From NCBI GenBank assembly GCA_902589825.1, contig CACIUL010000016.1, positions 1 to 56,162 of the forward strand: a stretch of 56,162 nucleotides of DNA. The letters run 5' to 3'. The notes beneath the pieces are model-generated. The model had not been told where the DNA came from. It did no database searches and was given only the letters and a program-made list of their open reading frames with translations. Both the position numbers and the translations under genes were made by a program. Of this stretch, positions 35,443-44,244 are shown in pieces. Position 1 is the first letter of the stretch; every line of letters starts with the position of its first letter. The stretch comes from an uncultured Verrucomicrobiota bacterium. GTDB lineage: Bacteria; Verrucomicrobiota; Verrucomicrobiia; Verrucomicrobiales; DEV007.

Positions 35443-36798
35443 ATGGATGACTTATTCGAGCAGGCACATTCCGGCGAAACCTCCCCCGCTGAGGATGGTG
35501 AGGACGCCATGCCGCTTGCCGCAAGGATGCGACCCCAATCCCTTGAGGATTACGCCGGTCAGCAACACATCCTCGGGGAAGGCAAGCTGCTGCGCAGGGC
35601 GATCATGGCCGACAGTTTCGCCTCACTGATCTTCTACGGCCCCCCGGGCGTGGGCAAGACCAGCCTGGCCCGGGTCATCGCAGCCCACAGCAAGTCGCGC
35701 TTCATCAACCTTAGCGGTGTTGAAAGCAATGTCGCGGAAATCCGGAAGTCCGTGGAAGCGGCCAATTCCATCAAACGATTGCATTCCACGACCACCACCC
35801 TGTTCGTGGACGAGATCCACCGCTTCAACAAGGCCCAGCAGGATGTCCTGCTGCCCCATATTGAACGGGGAACCGTGCGCTTTATAGGGGCCACAACCCA
35901 CAACCCCTTCTTCTACATCAACAGCCCGTTGGTTTCCCGCTCCCAGGTATTTCAGCTTGAGCCGCTTGAGGGCAAGGATCTGGAAGCCCTGGTTGGCAGG
36001 GCCCTCACTGATGAGGAACGCGGCCTTGGACAACAGGAAATCAACCTCTCAGGGGATGCCCTTCAACTCCTGGTCACCAAGTGCGACGGGGACGCACGAA
36101 AATGCCTCAACGCCCTTGAGCTCGGCGCCCTTACCACACCCCCGGACAGCAACGGGGTGATCCAGTTTGACCTCGGTGTCGCTGAGGAATCCATTCAGCA
36201 GAAAACCGTCGTCTACGATGGAGATGGCGATGCCCACTACGACACCATCAGCGCCTTCATCAAGTCGATGCGCGGCTCCGATCCCGATGCCACCCTCTAC
36301 TGGCTGGCCAAGATGCTCTACGCCGGGGAAGACATCCGGTTCATTGCACGTCGCATCGTCATCGCCGCCTCCGAAGATGTCGGGCTAGCCGACTCCAATG
36401 CATTGCGAGTGGCGATGGCCGCCCAGCAGGCAGCGGATTTTATCGGTTTACCCGAGGCGCAAATCCCGCTGGCACATGCCGCCCTCTACATTGCCACGGC
36501 ACCAAAGAGTAACCGCTGCTATTCCGGGTTGATCTCCGCCCAGCAGGACATTAGCCAGGGGCGCACACTGGCAGTACCCAAGCATCTCAGGGACAGCCAT
36601 TACAAGGGGGCAGAACAACTCGGCCACGGCGAGGAATACCTCTACAGCCATGACTATGAGGGAGGGTTTGTCCCTCAGGCCTACCTCCCGGAAGGGCGCA
36701 GTTATTATGATCCAACGGAAAACGGGCAGGAAAAACGCATCAAGGAACGCCTTGCCTACTGGCGCAGCCAGTTTGAGAGCGCCGATAAACAGAATTAA
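35443..36798 (+). CDS. rarA: replication-associated recombination protein A (RarA/MgsA)
   Basis: The 451-residue AAA+ ATPase works at stalled replication forks with single-strand binding protein. Walker A is GPPGVGKTS (66-74), Walker B VDEIHRFNKAQQD (122-134), sensor I GATTHNPFF, and the C-terminal tetramer domain contains AAQQAADFIGLPEAQIPLAHA and KSNRCYSG. The N-terminal PLAARMRPQSLEDYAGQQH is typical. The frame is open for 32 codons upstream inside the preceding gene; the ATG at 35443 agrees with the family N-terminus. The gene sits five bases after the HTTM-like gene. Confidence 0.95.
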   Translation: MDDLFEQAHSGETSPAEDGEDAMPLAARMRPQSLEDYAGQQHILGEGKLLRRAIMADSFASLIFYGPPGVGKTSLARVIAAHSKSRFINLSGVESNVAEIRKSVEAANSIKRLHSTTTTLFVDEIHRFNKAQQDVLLPHIERGTVRFIGATTHNPFFYINSPLVSRSQVFQLEPLEGKDLEALVGRALTDEERGLGQQEINLSGDALQLLVTKCDGDARKCLNALELGALTTPPDSNGVIQFDLGVAEESIQQKTVVYDGDGDAHYDTISAFIKSMRGSDPDATLYWLAKMLYAGEDIRFIARRIVIAASEDVGLADSNALRVAMAAQQAADFIGLPEAQIPLAHAALYIATAPKSNRCYSGLISAQQDISQGRTLAVPKHLRDSHYKGAEQLGHGEEYLYSHDYEGGFVPQAYLPEGRSYYDPTENGQEKRIKERLAYWRSQFESADKQN

Positions 36799-36823
36799 GC
36801 GCTGAAACGGGTAGCTCAGCGCT
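36798..36823 (+). terminator. hairpin at the end of rarA, possible terminator
   Basis: AGCGCTGA (36798-36805) pairs perfectly with TCAGCGCT (36816-36823), beginning on the last base of the rarA TAA. There is no U-run after it, so intrinsic termination is uncertain. The 3' half also carries a TAGCTCAG string like a tRNA D-arm. Confidence 0.4.
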
Positions 36824-37037
36824 GGAGAACCAACTTTTCACAAGGGTTAAAGTCCTAACGGCTAGCATCACCGCCATTGAAAAAGTTGAAATATTACTGA
36901 AATTATATTTAATTCTTGAAAATACTTATAATATATATTAATTATAGTAATTATGGTTTTCCATGAGGGTGGTTTTTCTATAGATAATCATCATCCCCGC
37001 GCCAAAAAATACCCTTTTTCTCCAATTTAAAGCAAAC

Positions 37038-37547
37038 ATGAAATCGCGCGCCACAGGGTTCGACAATCAAAAATTCAACTTCACCCGCCTGCATGATGCC
37101 TGCATCGAGATGGAAAGTGGGGAAGTGGTCTTTGAAATTGAAATGCGCATGATGCAACCCGGGGAACATCTTTTCCTGGGGTTGCTAGATGCCACCGGGG
37201 CTCCATCGCGGGTGATGTCCGAGCACGAGGGTATTGGGATCTCGATCAACAGCGCAACCGGTGAAGTCGTCGACGTGCTCAACGATCAGGGAACCATCGG
37301 CTACCTTGATGAAGTGCCCTCTTCCTCCAACCTCTCCACCTTCATTTGCCTTGAGTTTGAAAAGATCAAGCGCATCTACATTCCAAAGCTGACCGTTGGT
37401 GAGGAAAAAATCCTCCACCCCGCCCTGCACCTCAGGGAAATTCCCGTGATGAGCCTTGTCGTGGGTAGCAGCGCACTGGAAAATGGTGCCATCTATGAGA
37501 ACCCGCACCTGATGATCAAGCAGCGCGGCCACGGTGCGACCATCTAG
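37038..37547 (+). CDS. hypothetical protein, likely beta-rich
   Basis: The 169-residue protein has no signal peptide or membrane helix. Alternating polar and apolar stretches (ESGEVVFEIEMRMMQ, GIGISINSATGEVVDVLND, FICLEFEKIKRIYIPKL) suggest a beta-sandwich of the SPRY/concanavalin type. I do not recognise the family. The 239-base gap before it is A- and T-rich with the rarA hairpin at its start and no other gene. Codon use is like that of neighbours. Confidence 0.6.
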   Translation: MKSRATGFDNQKFNFTRLHDACIEMESGEVVFEIEMRMMQPGEHLFLGLLDATGAPSRVMSEHEGIGISINSATGEVVDVLNDQGTIGYLDEVPSSSNLSTFICLEFEKIKRIYIPKLTVGEEKILHPALHLREIPVMSLVVGSSALENGAIYENPHLMIKQRGHGATI

Positions 37548-37769
37548 CGGCTAAAGAGAGGGTAGAGTTTTTTGGATCGTCCGGCCCGGCCTGGGTGATG
37601 ACCTCGATCAGCAACCATTCTTTCCAGACCTTCACTTGTCTAAAGGGCAGATCACTTTCGTTCATTGAAAGAATATGTCTGCCTTGTTTCAGTTCAGGAG
37701 AAATAAAAATACAAAAGGCCCATTACAAAATCCTGTCCTTATTGATGATAGGAGCTGCTGACTTCCTGC

Positions 37770-38087
37770 CTAAAATTGTACATCTTCGAGTGCCCCCCCA
37801 ATCAGGAGCAGGAGCAACATCAGCAATGATGAGATCAAGTGCAGTCTGCCACGGCGCGACCTCTCCACATCGTCGCAAAACTTATCAACATGTCGATGGT
37901 GAATTCCGTAGATAAACTTAATGAGCCCAATAGCAGCAAGAAAAAGAACAAATAAAAGGAATGAGTAGTAATCACTACCCGTGATATTGAACGCAGTATT
38001 GATGACCACACAAAAAGCAGACAAGATCACCGGTAACCAGATGAACACCCAATCCTCGAGCTTTTTCGTGTCAGGCTCCAGGGACAT
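37770..38087 (-). CDS. small three-helix membrane protein, unknown function
   Basis: The 105-residue protein has three hydrophobic stretches (WVFIWLPVILSAFCVVI, FLLFVLFLAAIGLIKFI, LISSLLMLLLLLIGGA) with a charged loop DKFCDDVERSRRGR between the second and third. I do not know a family. The plus-strand open frame overlapping part of it lacks such features, so I take this strand as real. It stands alone in an accessory-like stretch of small genes. Confidence 0.55.
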   Translation of the reverse strand: MSLEPDTKKLEDWVFIWLPVILSAFCVVINTAFNITGSDYYSFLLFVLFLAAIGLIKFIYGIHHRHVDKFCDDVERSRRGRLHLISSLLMLLLLLIGGALEDVQF

Positions 38088-38155
38088 TGCATTGCATTTT
38101 TTTAAAGATAATGAATATCCTGAGGTCGATCAACCCTGACAGTCAAGGACTTTCA

Positions 38156-38437
38156 TCAGCTATCAGCCTCCCTGACCACTTCCTTCTCCTCCTCACACCT
38201 CGCCTCAAGGGAGCGGATTTCGCGTGCCAGTTCATCCTCGACCTGGGCGACTGAACCGTAGTCCCCCTCAGCGTTGGCCTGTGCGATCTTTCCCTGCAGA
38301 AACAACTCGCGTTCTGCGATCTTAGCGCGGTATTTGCTGTCAATATCAGCAATTTCCTGCTTCTTCTCTTCGCTGATCGCCACCTGTGGTGATTCTTTTT
38401 CAAGGCGCTCCATGGCCAGTTCATATGCAGACTTCAT
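38156..38437 (-). CDS. small PVC-type coiled-coil protein
   Basis: The 93-residue protein starts MKSAYELAMERLEKESPQ and is then almost entirely charged helix (EEKKQEIADIDSKYRAKIAE, EDELAREIRSLEARCEEEKE), predicting a long coiled coil. I recall closely similar short proteins beginning MKSAYELAMERL in Verrucomicrobiota and Planctomycetota, always without assigned function. A longer frame begins at 38494, but the first part is not helical and the ATG at 38437 matches the conserved N-terminus. No signal peptide is present. Confidence 0.8.
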   Translation of the reverse strand: MKSAYELAMERLEKESPQVAISEEKKQEIADIDSKYRAKIAERELFLQGKIAQANAEGDYGSVAQVEDELAREIRSLEARCEEEKEVVREADS

Positions 38438-38534
38438 GGAAGGTATTATCACCAAGATAGGTTCCCTAGTCCAGCGCTGAAAATGAGGTGCCAATTGTCG
38501 TTTTTCCCACTAGGATCATCCCGCCCCATCACCC

Positions 38535-39332
38535 ATGGCAAAAACCACCAAAGACCGCAGGCCCCTGCTCTGTTTTGATTTTGACGGAACATTCATTGAT
38601 CCTTCCAGCCCCGGGTGCATGGATGCCGAGCTTGCAGGCATGCTCGAGCACCTCAGGGAGCAAGGGGCATTATTCGTGATCAACACCGGGCGGTCACTTT
38701 TTGATGCCGTCAGCGGCATCAACCGGATTGGCCTGCGTGATTTCCCGGATTATCTGGTCACGTGTGAACGTGAAATCCATGAACCCAATGCCTTCCGCCG
38801 CTGGGTTGATTTTGGCAACTGGAACAAGCGCTGCAGGAGAGACCATGAAAAACTCTTCCACAGGCACCGCACGCTGCTGCAGAAAATAAAGGACTTCGTC
38901 GAGGGGCAAAGTCGCGCCCAGTGGATAGCCCAACCCGAGGAACCTGCCGGAATTATCGCAGGCAGCAACGGGGAAATGGACGAGTTCTGCCTGTTTATCG
39001 ATCAGCTGATCCGTGAAACCGGTGCACGGCAACTCGCCTACGAGCGCAACACGATCTACCTGAGGTTCTCGCATTCGAAATATAACAAGGGCAGCGCATT
39101 ACAGGAAATCGCAAACAAGCTCAAGATATCGCCATCAAAAACCTTCGCTATTGGAGACAATTATAACGACCTCACAATGCTCCAGGAAAAGGCAGCATCA
39201 ATGATCGCCTGCCCGGGAAATTCCATACCCGAGATCAAGGAGGAAATCACCAGGCGGGGGGGATATGTCTCAAGCAAGGCCTGCGGCGCCGGGGTTGCCG
39301 AGGCAATCGCCCATTTTTTCGCGGTAACCTAG
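38535..39332 (+). CDS. HAD superfamily phosphatase (type IIB-like)
   Basis: The 265-residue enzyme has HAD motif I (FDFDGTFID, nucleophile D15 and D17), motif II VINTGRS, motif III lysine in SKYNKGSALQE and motif IV FAIGDNYNDLTML. The large insert between motifs II and III is a C2 cap, as in Cof-type sugar phosphatases. Substrate is unknown. Its TAG stop overlaps the stop of the convergent gene at 39329 in CTAG. Confidence 0.9.
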   Translation: MAKTTKDRRPLLCFDFDGTFIDPSSPGCMDAELAGMLEHLREQGALFVINTGRSLFDAVSGINRIGLRDFPDYLVTCEREIHEPNAFRRWVDFGNWNKRCRRDHEKLFHRHRTLLQKIKDFVEGQSRAQWIAQPEEPAGIIAGSNGEMDEFCLFIDQLIRETGARQLAYERNTIYLRFSHSKYNKGSALQEIANKLKISPSKTFAIGDNYNDLTMLQEKAASMIACPGNSIPEIKEEITRRGGYVSSKACGAGVAEAIAHFFAVT

Positions 39333-39919
39333 AGCCGCAGCCGCTCATCCTCTTCAAGCAGCTTGGCTAGTGCCTCCCATCCCCCGGGTCGCTGTCCCTG
39401 GAACATGTGCAGGTAAAGTTTTACCTCGTCCACAGAATGATCCCCAAGCATGACCTCAACTCCCGCCTTCAACTTCTCACCGTCCATTTCCCCGGGCAGC
39501 TCCTCGACCGACCCGTCACCATCATGCTCAATGCCCATCGCCTCAAGGAACCCCACCACCATGCCCTTCTTGGACTTCAGCAACCAGACCTGCAGCACCT
39601 GCTCTGCAATACTTTCCGAATTCCTCAGTTTCAGGGACTCCTTCATCCAGGACAACTGCGCTTCAAGCGGCCGCTTCTGGATGAACACCGGGCGCAGGCG
39701 ACGCTCGGCAGCAAGTGCTGACAGGGTTGACTTGAAGACCTCACGTTCCTCACTGCGCAGGTAATGCACGATCGCGCTTGAAAGTTCCTCAGGAATTCGC
39801 TGGAAAAGAAGGTGGCTGGGCAACATTTGTGGAAATGTGGAGCCCTTACAGAATAAATCAACCACCTCTGCCACTTGACCTGCCCCGGGGGATTGCCGAC
39901 CATTGCCGACCTGATCCAT
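39329..39919 (-). CDS. hypothetical soluble protein
   Basis: The 196-residue frame has no signal peptide or membrane segment. Helix-rich sequence predominates: IPEELSSAIVHYLRSEEREV, LRLRNS-like stretches and EVKLYLHMFQGQ. I do not recognise a family. Its first ATG (39919) overlaps the divergent glycosyltransferase ATG in one CATG. An internal ATG at 39826 (MLPSHLLFQRIPEELSS) would free the promoter region and may be the true start. It converges with the HAD gene, sharing the overlapping stop. Confidence 0.6.
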   Translation of the reverse strand: MDQVGNGRQSPGAGQVAEVVDLFCKGSTFPQMLPSHLLFQRIPEELSSAIVHYLRSEEREVFKSTLSALAAERRLRPVFIQKRPLEAQLSWMKESLKLRNSESIAEQVLQVWLLKSKKGMVVGFLEAMGIEHDGDGSVEELPGEMDGEKLKAGVEVMLGDHSVDEVKLYLHMFQGQRPGGWEALAKLLEEDERLRL

Positions 39920-41204
39920 GCGTGTAACCTACGTGACAGCCGGTGCGGCGGGAATGATTTGCGGCAGTTGCCTGCGCGATAACGCACTCACGCACGAGTT
40001 GCGCGCACTCGACTGTGATGTCCTGCTGGTACCCGTCTACACGCCAATCCGAACTGATGTGGAAAATGCCAGTGAACAGGAGCTGCTTTTCGGGGGAATC
40101 AGTGTTTACCTAGAACAGAAGTCCGGGCTGTTCAGGAAACTTCCAAGGTTTTTGACCGGCTGGCTTGACCGCCCGGGAATCATCAGGAGACTCTCGGCAA
40201 AAAATTCCATCGAGGTGGAAGCGGAACAACTAGGCGAGTTGACCCTGTCAATGCTGCGTGGCGAAAACGGCAACCAGCGCCGTGAGGTAAAACGCTGCAT
40301 TTCATGGATAAGGCAACGGGCACGACCTGACCTGGTCAATCTCAGCAACCTGCTCATTGCGGGTTTTGTGCCAGCCCTCAAGCGTGAACTCAATGTCCCA
40401 GTTTTGGTCACCCTGCAGGGCGACGACCTTTTCCTTGAGGAACTCACGGACCTTCACCGCCCCCGGGTATTGGCCGAGTTGCGTCGTTTAGCCGGCGAGG
40501 TTGACGGCTTCATCACGTTCACTGACTTCTATGCCGCAAGGATGTCGGAGTTGCTGGAAATCCCAAGGGAAAAATTCCATGTGGTCACGCTTGGCATTGA
40601 TTGCGGCGAACTCTCCTCGGTCAACCGAATCAATGGGCGCCCCCCCACCCTTGGCTACTTTGGCAGGATTGCCCCGGAAAAAGGCTTTGATCAAGTCGTT
40701 GATGCCTTCATCAGGATCCACGGGAAAAACAAGGCCAGTAATGCACACTTCAAGGCAGGTGGCTGGCTTGGGGATAATAAGAGTGATTTTTTCGCCGCCC
40801 AGCAAACACGGATCGAATCGGCAGGATTGAAGGAAAACTTCGAGTATGTTGGGTCCCCTGACTGGCAGGGGAAATTGGATTTCCTTGCCTCCATTGATGT
40901 CTTCTCCCTGCCGACCGCCTCGAGGGAACCCAAGGCACTGCCAGTACTTGAGGCACTGGCAAGCGGTGTTCCCGTGGTGCAGCCCGAGCACGGAATCTTT
41001 CCCGAGATTCTCGATAAAACCGGCGGCGCCGTTCTTTTTTCCCCTGGTGATAGCGAGTCACTGGCCGCTTGCCTGGAAGACCTGCTAGGCAATCCCGAAA
41101 AAGCCAGGCAACTGGGGCAAGAGGGACGCGAAGGAGTCAACAAAGCGTGCACGGCAAGGCACATGGCAAGCCAAACACTGGGTATCTACCGGAAGTTTCT
41201 GTGA
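39918..41204 (+). CDS. glycosyltransferase family 4
   Basis: The 428-residue enzyme transfers a sugar from a nucleotide donor, with retaining chemistry, in the cytosol. The N-terminus MRVTYVTAGAAGMICGSCL fits GT4. Donor-site marks are GYFGRIAPEKGFDQVVDAF and EPKALPVLEALASGVPVV, followed by PEILDKTGGAVLFSPGDSE. Acceptor and product are not evident. No ribosome site lies before its ATG, which is part of CATG shared with the divergent gene, so the message may be nearly leaderless. The SDR gene converges on it 31 bases downstream. Confidence 0.92.
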   Translation: MRVTYVTAGAAGMICGSCLRDNALTHELRALDCDVLLVPVYTPIRTDVENASEQELLFGGISVYLEQKSGLFRKLPRFLTGWLDRPGIIRRLSAKNSIEVEAEQLGELTLSMLRGENGNQRREVKRCISWIRQRARPDLVNLSNLLIAGFVPALKRELNVPVLVTLQGDDLFLEELTDLHRPRVLAELRRLAGEVDGFITFTDFYAARMSELLEIPREKFHVVTLGIDCGELSSVNRINGRPPTLGYFGRIAPEKGFDQVVDAFIRIHGKNKASNAHFKAGGWLGDNKSDFFAAQQTRIESAGLKENFEYVGSPDWQGKLDFLASIDVFSLPTASREPKALPVLEALASGVPVVQPEHGIFPEILDKTGGAVLFSPGDSESLAACLEDLLGNPEKARQLGQEGREGVNKACTARHMASQTLGIYRKFL

Positions 41205-41235
41205 GCAACGGGGTCAAGGTTCCCTCGTAATGCGC

Positions 41236-41988
41236 TCAGTATGTTGCCCGGCCCCCGGAAAGGTCAAAGACGGCGCCCGTCGTAAAGCTGGCCTCCCTCG
41301 AAACGATCCAGCAGGCAAGGGCTGCAACCTCGTCGAGCGTACCGCAACGCTTCATCGGGATCTTTTCCGTCATGTAGTCAACCTGCCACTGGTCCAGTGC
41401 CTCGACCATCCCGGTGCGGATGACCGCCGGGGCAATGGCATTGACCGTGATACCGGTCTCGGCAAAATCCTTCCCGGCACTCTTTGCAAGGCCGATCACG
41501 CCGGCCTTGGTCGCAGAATATGCACACATGCCGGCATTGCCCTCCTTGCCGGCAATGGACGCAAAGAGCAGGATCCTTCCATACCCGGCCTTCTCCATGT
41601 GATTTGAGGCATACTTGGTGACAAGAAATGAACCGCGAAGGTTAACGGCATATACCTCATCAAATTCATCAACCCCGACCTCTGTCAACCTCCGTGCATT
41701 GGGCCCAACGATACCCGCACAATTCACGGCAATATCGATCCGGCCGTATTCCTCCATGATTGACCCAAAGGCTGCACAAACTGCAGCATCATCGGCCACA
41801 TCGGCAACCTTCCAGCCAGACCCGGAAATTTGCGCGGCACTGCTCTCCAGCAGTGCCGACTGACGATCAAGGAGCACAACCCTGGCACCTTCTCGGGCCA
41901 ACCGTGCCGCCAGGTGAAACCCTATACCCTCCGCGGCACCGGTCACCACGGCAACCTGGCCCGAGAACCTCTGGCCTTCCCCGCTCAT
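41236..41988 (-). CDS. short-chain dehydrogenase/reductase
   Basis: The 250-residue classical SDR has the nucleotide loop VVTGAAEGIG, AVNCAG, the catalytic serine in LLFASIAG, and YSATK. Substrate is unknown, though members in such clusters often oxidise or reduce sugars. Its ATG overlaps the stop of the deacetylase gene by four bases (ATGA at 41985-41988), so it is the third gene of a tightly coupled operon. Confidence 0.93.
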   Translation of the reverse strand: MSGEGQRFSGQVAVVTGAAEGIGFHLAARLAREGARVVLLDRQSALLESSAAQISGSGWKVADVADDAAVCAAFGSIMEEYGRIDIAVNCAGIVGPNARRLTEVGVDEFDEVYAVNLRGSFLVTKYASNHMEKAGYGRILLFASIAGKEGNAGMCAYSATKAGVIGLAKSAGKDFAETGITVNAIAPAVIRTGMVEALDQWQVDYMTEKIPMKRCGTLDEVAALACWIVSREASFTTGAVFDLSGGRATY

Positions 41989-42812
41989 TTCTTCGCGCGG
42001 GCACGTATCGGGGCATAGGGATCCTTTGGCCCCTTGCCGGGATCAACATACCTGGCCAGGTCACGGGTTGCGATCACCGTGCAGCCCTCATCCTTGAGAA
42101 ACTGCATGTATTTGCTGAAGGCCTCCGGAGTGCAGTTCACCCAGGGATGATCCAGGGCGGGAACGCCATGGAAACAGAGCACGGCAATCTTGCCGTCCTT
42201 TGCCTGGCTGACCGCCCACTTCAGGTCCTTCATCCCCCATTTCGGCCCCGCATAACCGGTGGTGGGGATCAGGAGTGGATGATCAGTGGCGGGATCATAG
42301 GCCGGTCCCCGTGCGCCGGATCCGCTGTCCGGATACTCAGGGCCCACACCGCGACGGGCGAATTTGTAGCCCATCCCGGCCAGGACCTCAACGGCCCTGA
42401 TATTGTTGGAAAAACCCGGGAAAGCAAAAGTGTCTGGCTTGCTGATCCCGTGCTCCCGACACCTCTTCTCAATGTGGGCAAGTTCCCCCTTGAGCTGATC
42501 GCGTGAGAGGCGGGTCACGTTCGGGTGGGACTTGGTGTGGTTACCGATCTCAAAGCCCATCTTGTGCAGCTCCACAATCTCCTCCCAGGTCACGTAGTGC
42601 CCCTTGCCGCTGTGGAAACCGAGCCCCTCAGTCACGTAGAAAGTGGCCCCGAAACCGTGCTTCTTCAGGACATCGGCCACAAAGTGCCGGTCCGACTTGT
42701 TGCAGTCATCAAAGCCGAGCACTACCAGCTTGTCAGGAATGGGCTCAAGAGCCCGGGAAAGCGGACAGAGCAGCAAAAAGAAAAGGATAATAATAGGTCG
42801 TCTCATAAGCAT
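41985..42812 (-). CDS. polysaccharide deacetylase (NodB/CE4), secreted
   Basis: The 275-residue exported enzyme removes acetyl groups from sugar polymers. A signal peptide (IIILFFLLLCPLSRALE) precedes the NodB fold. LVVLGFDDCNKSD carries the first motif and the paired histidines are in IGNHTKSHPNVT. Later blocks TFAFPGFSNN and IAVLCFHGVPALDHPW are also present. The frame extends 41 codons further upstream, overlapping the previous gene, so the ATG at 42812, one base after that gene's stop, is preferred. It is the middle gene of the operon. Confidence 0.9.
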   Translation of the reverse strand: MLMRRPIIILFFLLLCPLSRALEPIPDKLVVLGFDDCNKSDRHFVADVLKKHGFGATFYVTEGLGFHSGKGHYVTWEEIVELHKMGFEIGNHTKSHPNVTRLSRDQLKGELAHIEKRCREHGISKPDTFAFPGFSNNIRAVEVLAGMGYKFARRGVGPEYPDSGSGARGPAYDPATDHPLLIPTTGYAGPKWGMKDLKWAVSQAKDGKIAVLCFHGVPALDHPWVNCTPEAFSKYMQFLKDEGCTVIATRDLARYVDPGKGPKDPYAPIRARAKK

Positions 42813-42813
42813 A

Positions 42814-43953
42814 CTAGGACTTGATACTGCGCACCTCCCCTGGAACGCATGGCTGGCCGGTGTCAGCACTCTCCAGCGCGGCAAAGCACAGCGCCAGGGA
42901 GCGCAGGTTGTCACGAGCGCTGTGGTTGGGTTCACGCCCCTGCTCTATGGCGCATAGGAGTTCACCCATCGTTCCCTGGAAGCCGCTTTCAAACCAGCAA
43001 CCATCAAGAGGTACCTCAACCTGTCCCTGCTCGAGGAAAACCTCCATTTTCGGCTGGTCATTAAGCCCGGGACCGCGGCTGCGAAGGGTCCCCTTGGTTC
43101 CGACAATGGTGGTGACATCCTCCTCGCCAAGCTGGGTGTGGGAATTGAAGGACATCCGGACCTGGGCCCCGGGGTAATCTACAACTGCTGAGGCAAGGGC
43201 GGGCGGACCAAACTTCTGCTCATCAAAGCGCACTGCGGAGGCGTAGACCTGCCGGGCATCATGCCCGCGCATAAAGCAGTTGGTGATGTCAAACCAGTGC
43301 ACGGCAAAATCATAGAGAATGAGGTGATGGATCTTCTCAAAGTTCTCGATACCCGCAATCCATGTCTGGTCCCACTGCAGGGAAAGGTCGACACTGGTCA
43401 CGCGACCAATCAACCCATCTGCCACTGCATTGCGCATATAGGAGAAATGCGGTGCCCAGCGGCCGTTCTGGTTCACCGCAAGCAGGACCCCTTTTGACTC
43501 TGCCAGGTCGGCAAGCTCGGCACCTTCATCAAGGTCCAGCACGAAGGGTTTCTGGCTGAGGACATGCTTGCCGGCCTCGAGGGCATCCCGGACAATGGCA
43601 ATGCGATCTTCCGGGTGCGGCGTGATATCAACCACGTCGATTGTGTCATCATCCAGAATATCACGGTAGTCATCAACAACCGCCGCCGCCGGGTAAAATT
43701 CATCCCGCCTGGTCTCAGCCTTTGAGCGTGTGCGGTTATGCATGGCAGAAACCTGCCAACCACAATGCTTGTAGGCCTTGAGGTGAAACTCACTGATGCC
43801 ACCCGTCCCAATGATGCCGATATTGGGCTGATAGCTTTCCGGGAGGGGAGGCAGGTAATCGACCGCTGGTGGCGCAATATGGGTAATCTCCTTGTTTGGG
43901 CTCAGCCCGTAATCATCATCAGGTTCACTCATTTCATGCAACGTTTTAGCCAC
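42814..43953 (-). CDS. Gfo/Idh/MocA family oxidoreductase
   Basis: The 379-residue enzyme is a NAD(P)-dependent sugar or cyclitol dehydrogenase of the Gfo/Idh/MocA family. The nucleotide loop is IGIIGTGGISEFHLKAY, and the usual EKP is here QKP in HVLSQKPFVLDLDEG. The histidine is in DFAVHWFDIT. The loss of Glu before KP is uncommon but seen in some members. The gene heads the operon with the deacetylase and SDR. A second Met at residue 8 is an alternative start. Confidence 0.92.
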   Translation of the reverse strand: MAKTLHEMSEPDDDYGLSPNKEITHIAPPAVDYLPPLPESYQPNIGIIGTGGISEFHLKAYKHCGWQVSAMHNRTRSKAETRRDEFYPAAAVVDDYRDILDDDTIDVVDITPHPEDRIAIVRDALEAGKHVLSQKPFVLDLDEGAELADLAESKGVLLAVNQNGRWAPHFSYMRNAVADGLIGRVTSVDLSLQWDQTWIAGIENFEKIHHLILYDFAVHWFDITNCFMRGHDARQVYASAVRFDEQKFGPPALASAVVDYPGAQVRMSFNSHTQLGEEDVTTIVGTKGTLRSRGPGLNDQPKMEVFLEQGQVEVPLDGCWFESGFQGTMGELLCAIEQGREPNHSARDNLRSLALCFAALESADTGQPCVPGEVRSIKS

Positions 43954-44205
43954 TAGAAAAAAATCCTTTCCGGTGACTGTTTAATAACTCCTCAGGGATT
44001 CACAGCTGGTTATATGAAGTAATGCACTGAGATCCCCTGCATATCTTGTTGTTTATCATTGTTCGTGCTGAACCCGCAACTATGAACTGCGCAATTCGCC
44101 TAAAATTCCTGCAAGTGAACAATATTCATACCGGAATGAAACCGAAATGGTCCGAAATGCATTCAATGTATTTTGCTTCTTCTCTCATGAAATTGATTCG
44201 GTCAC

Positions 44206-44211
44206 TATAAT
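44206..44211 (+). promoter_or_regulatory. possible -10 element for the zinc-ribbon/GYF_2 gene
   Basis: A TATAAT lies 33 bases before the ATG at 44245. No hexamer close to TTGACA sits at 17 bases spacing; TTGATT at 44193-44198 is too near. AAGGGAAG before the ATG could serve as the ribosome site. Confidence 0.3.
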
Positions 44212-44244
44212 GTGTATTTATTGGTTTAAGGGAAGATATGCGCT

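Noticed and set aside
37595..37915. Plus-strand open frame overlapping the small membrane protein gene
   Set aside because: It has no domain, signal or helix and overlaps a minus-strand frame with three clear hydrophobic segments.
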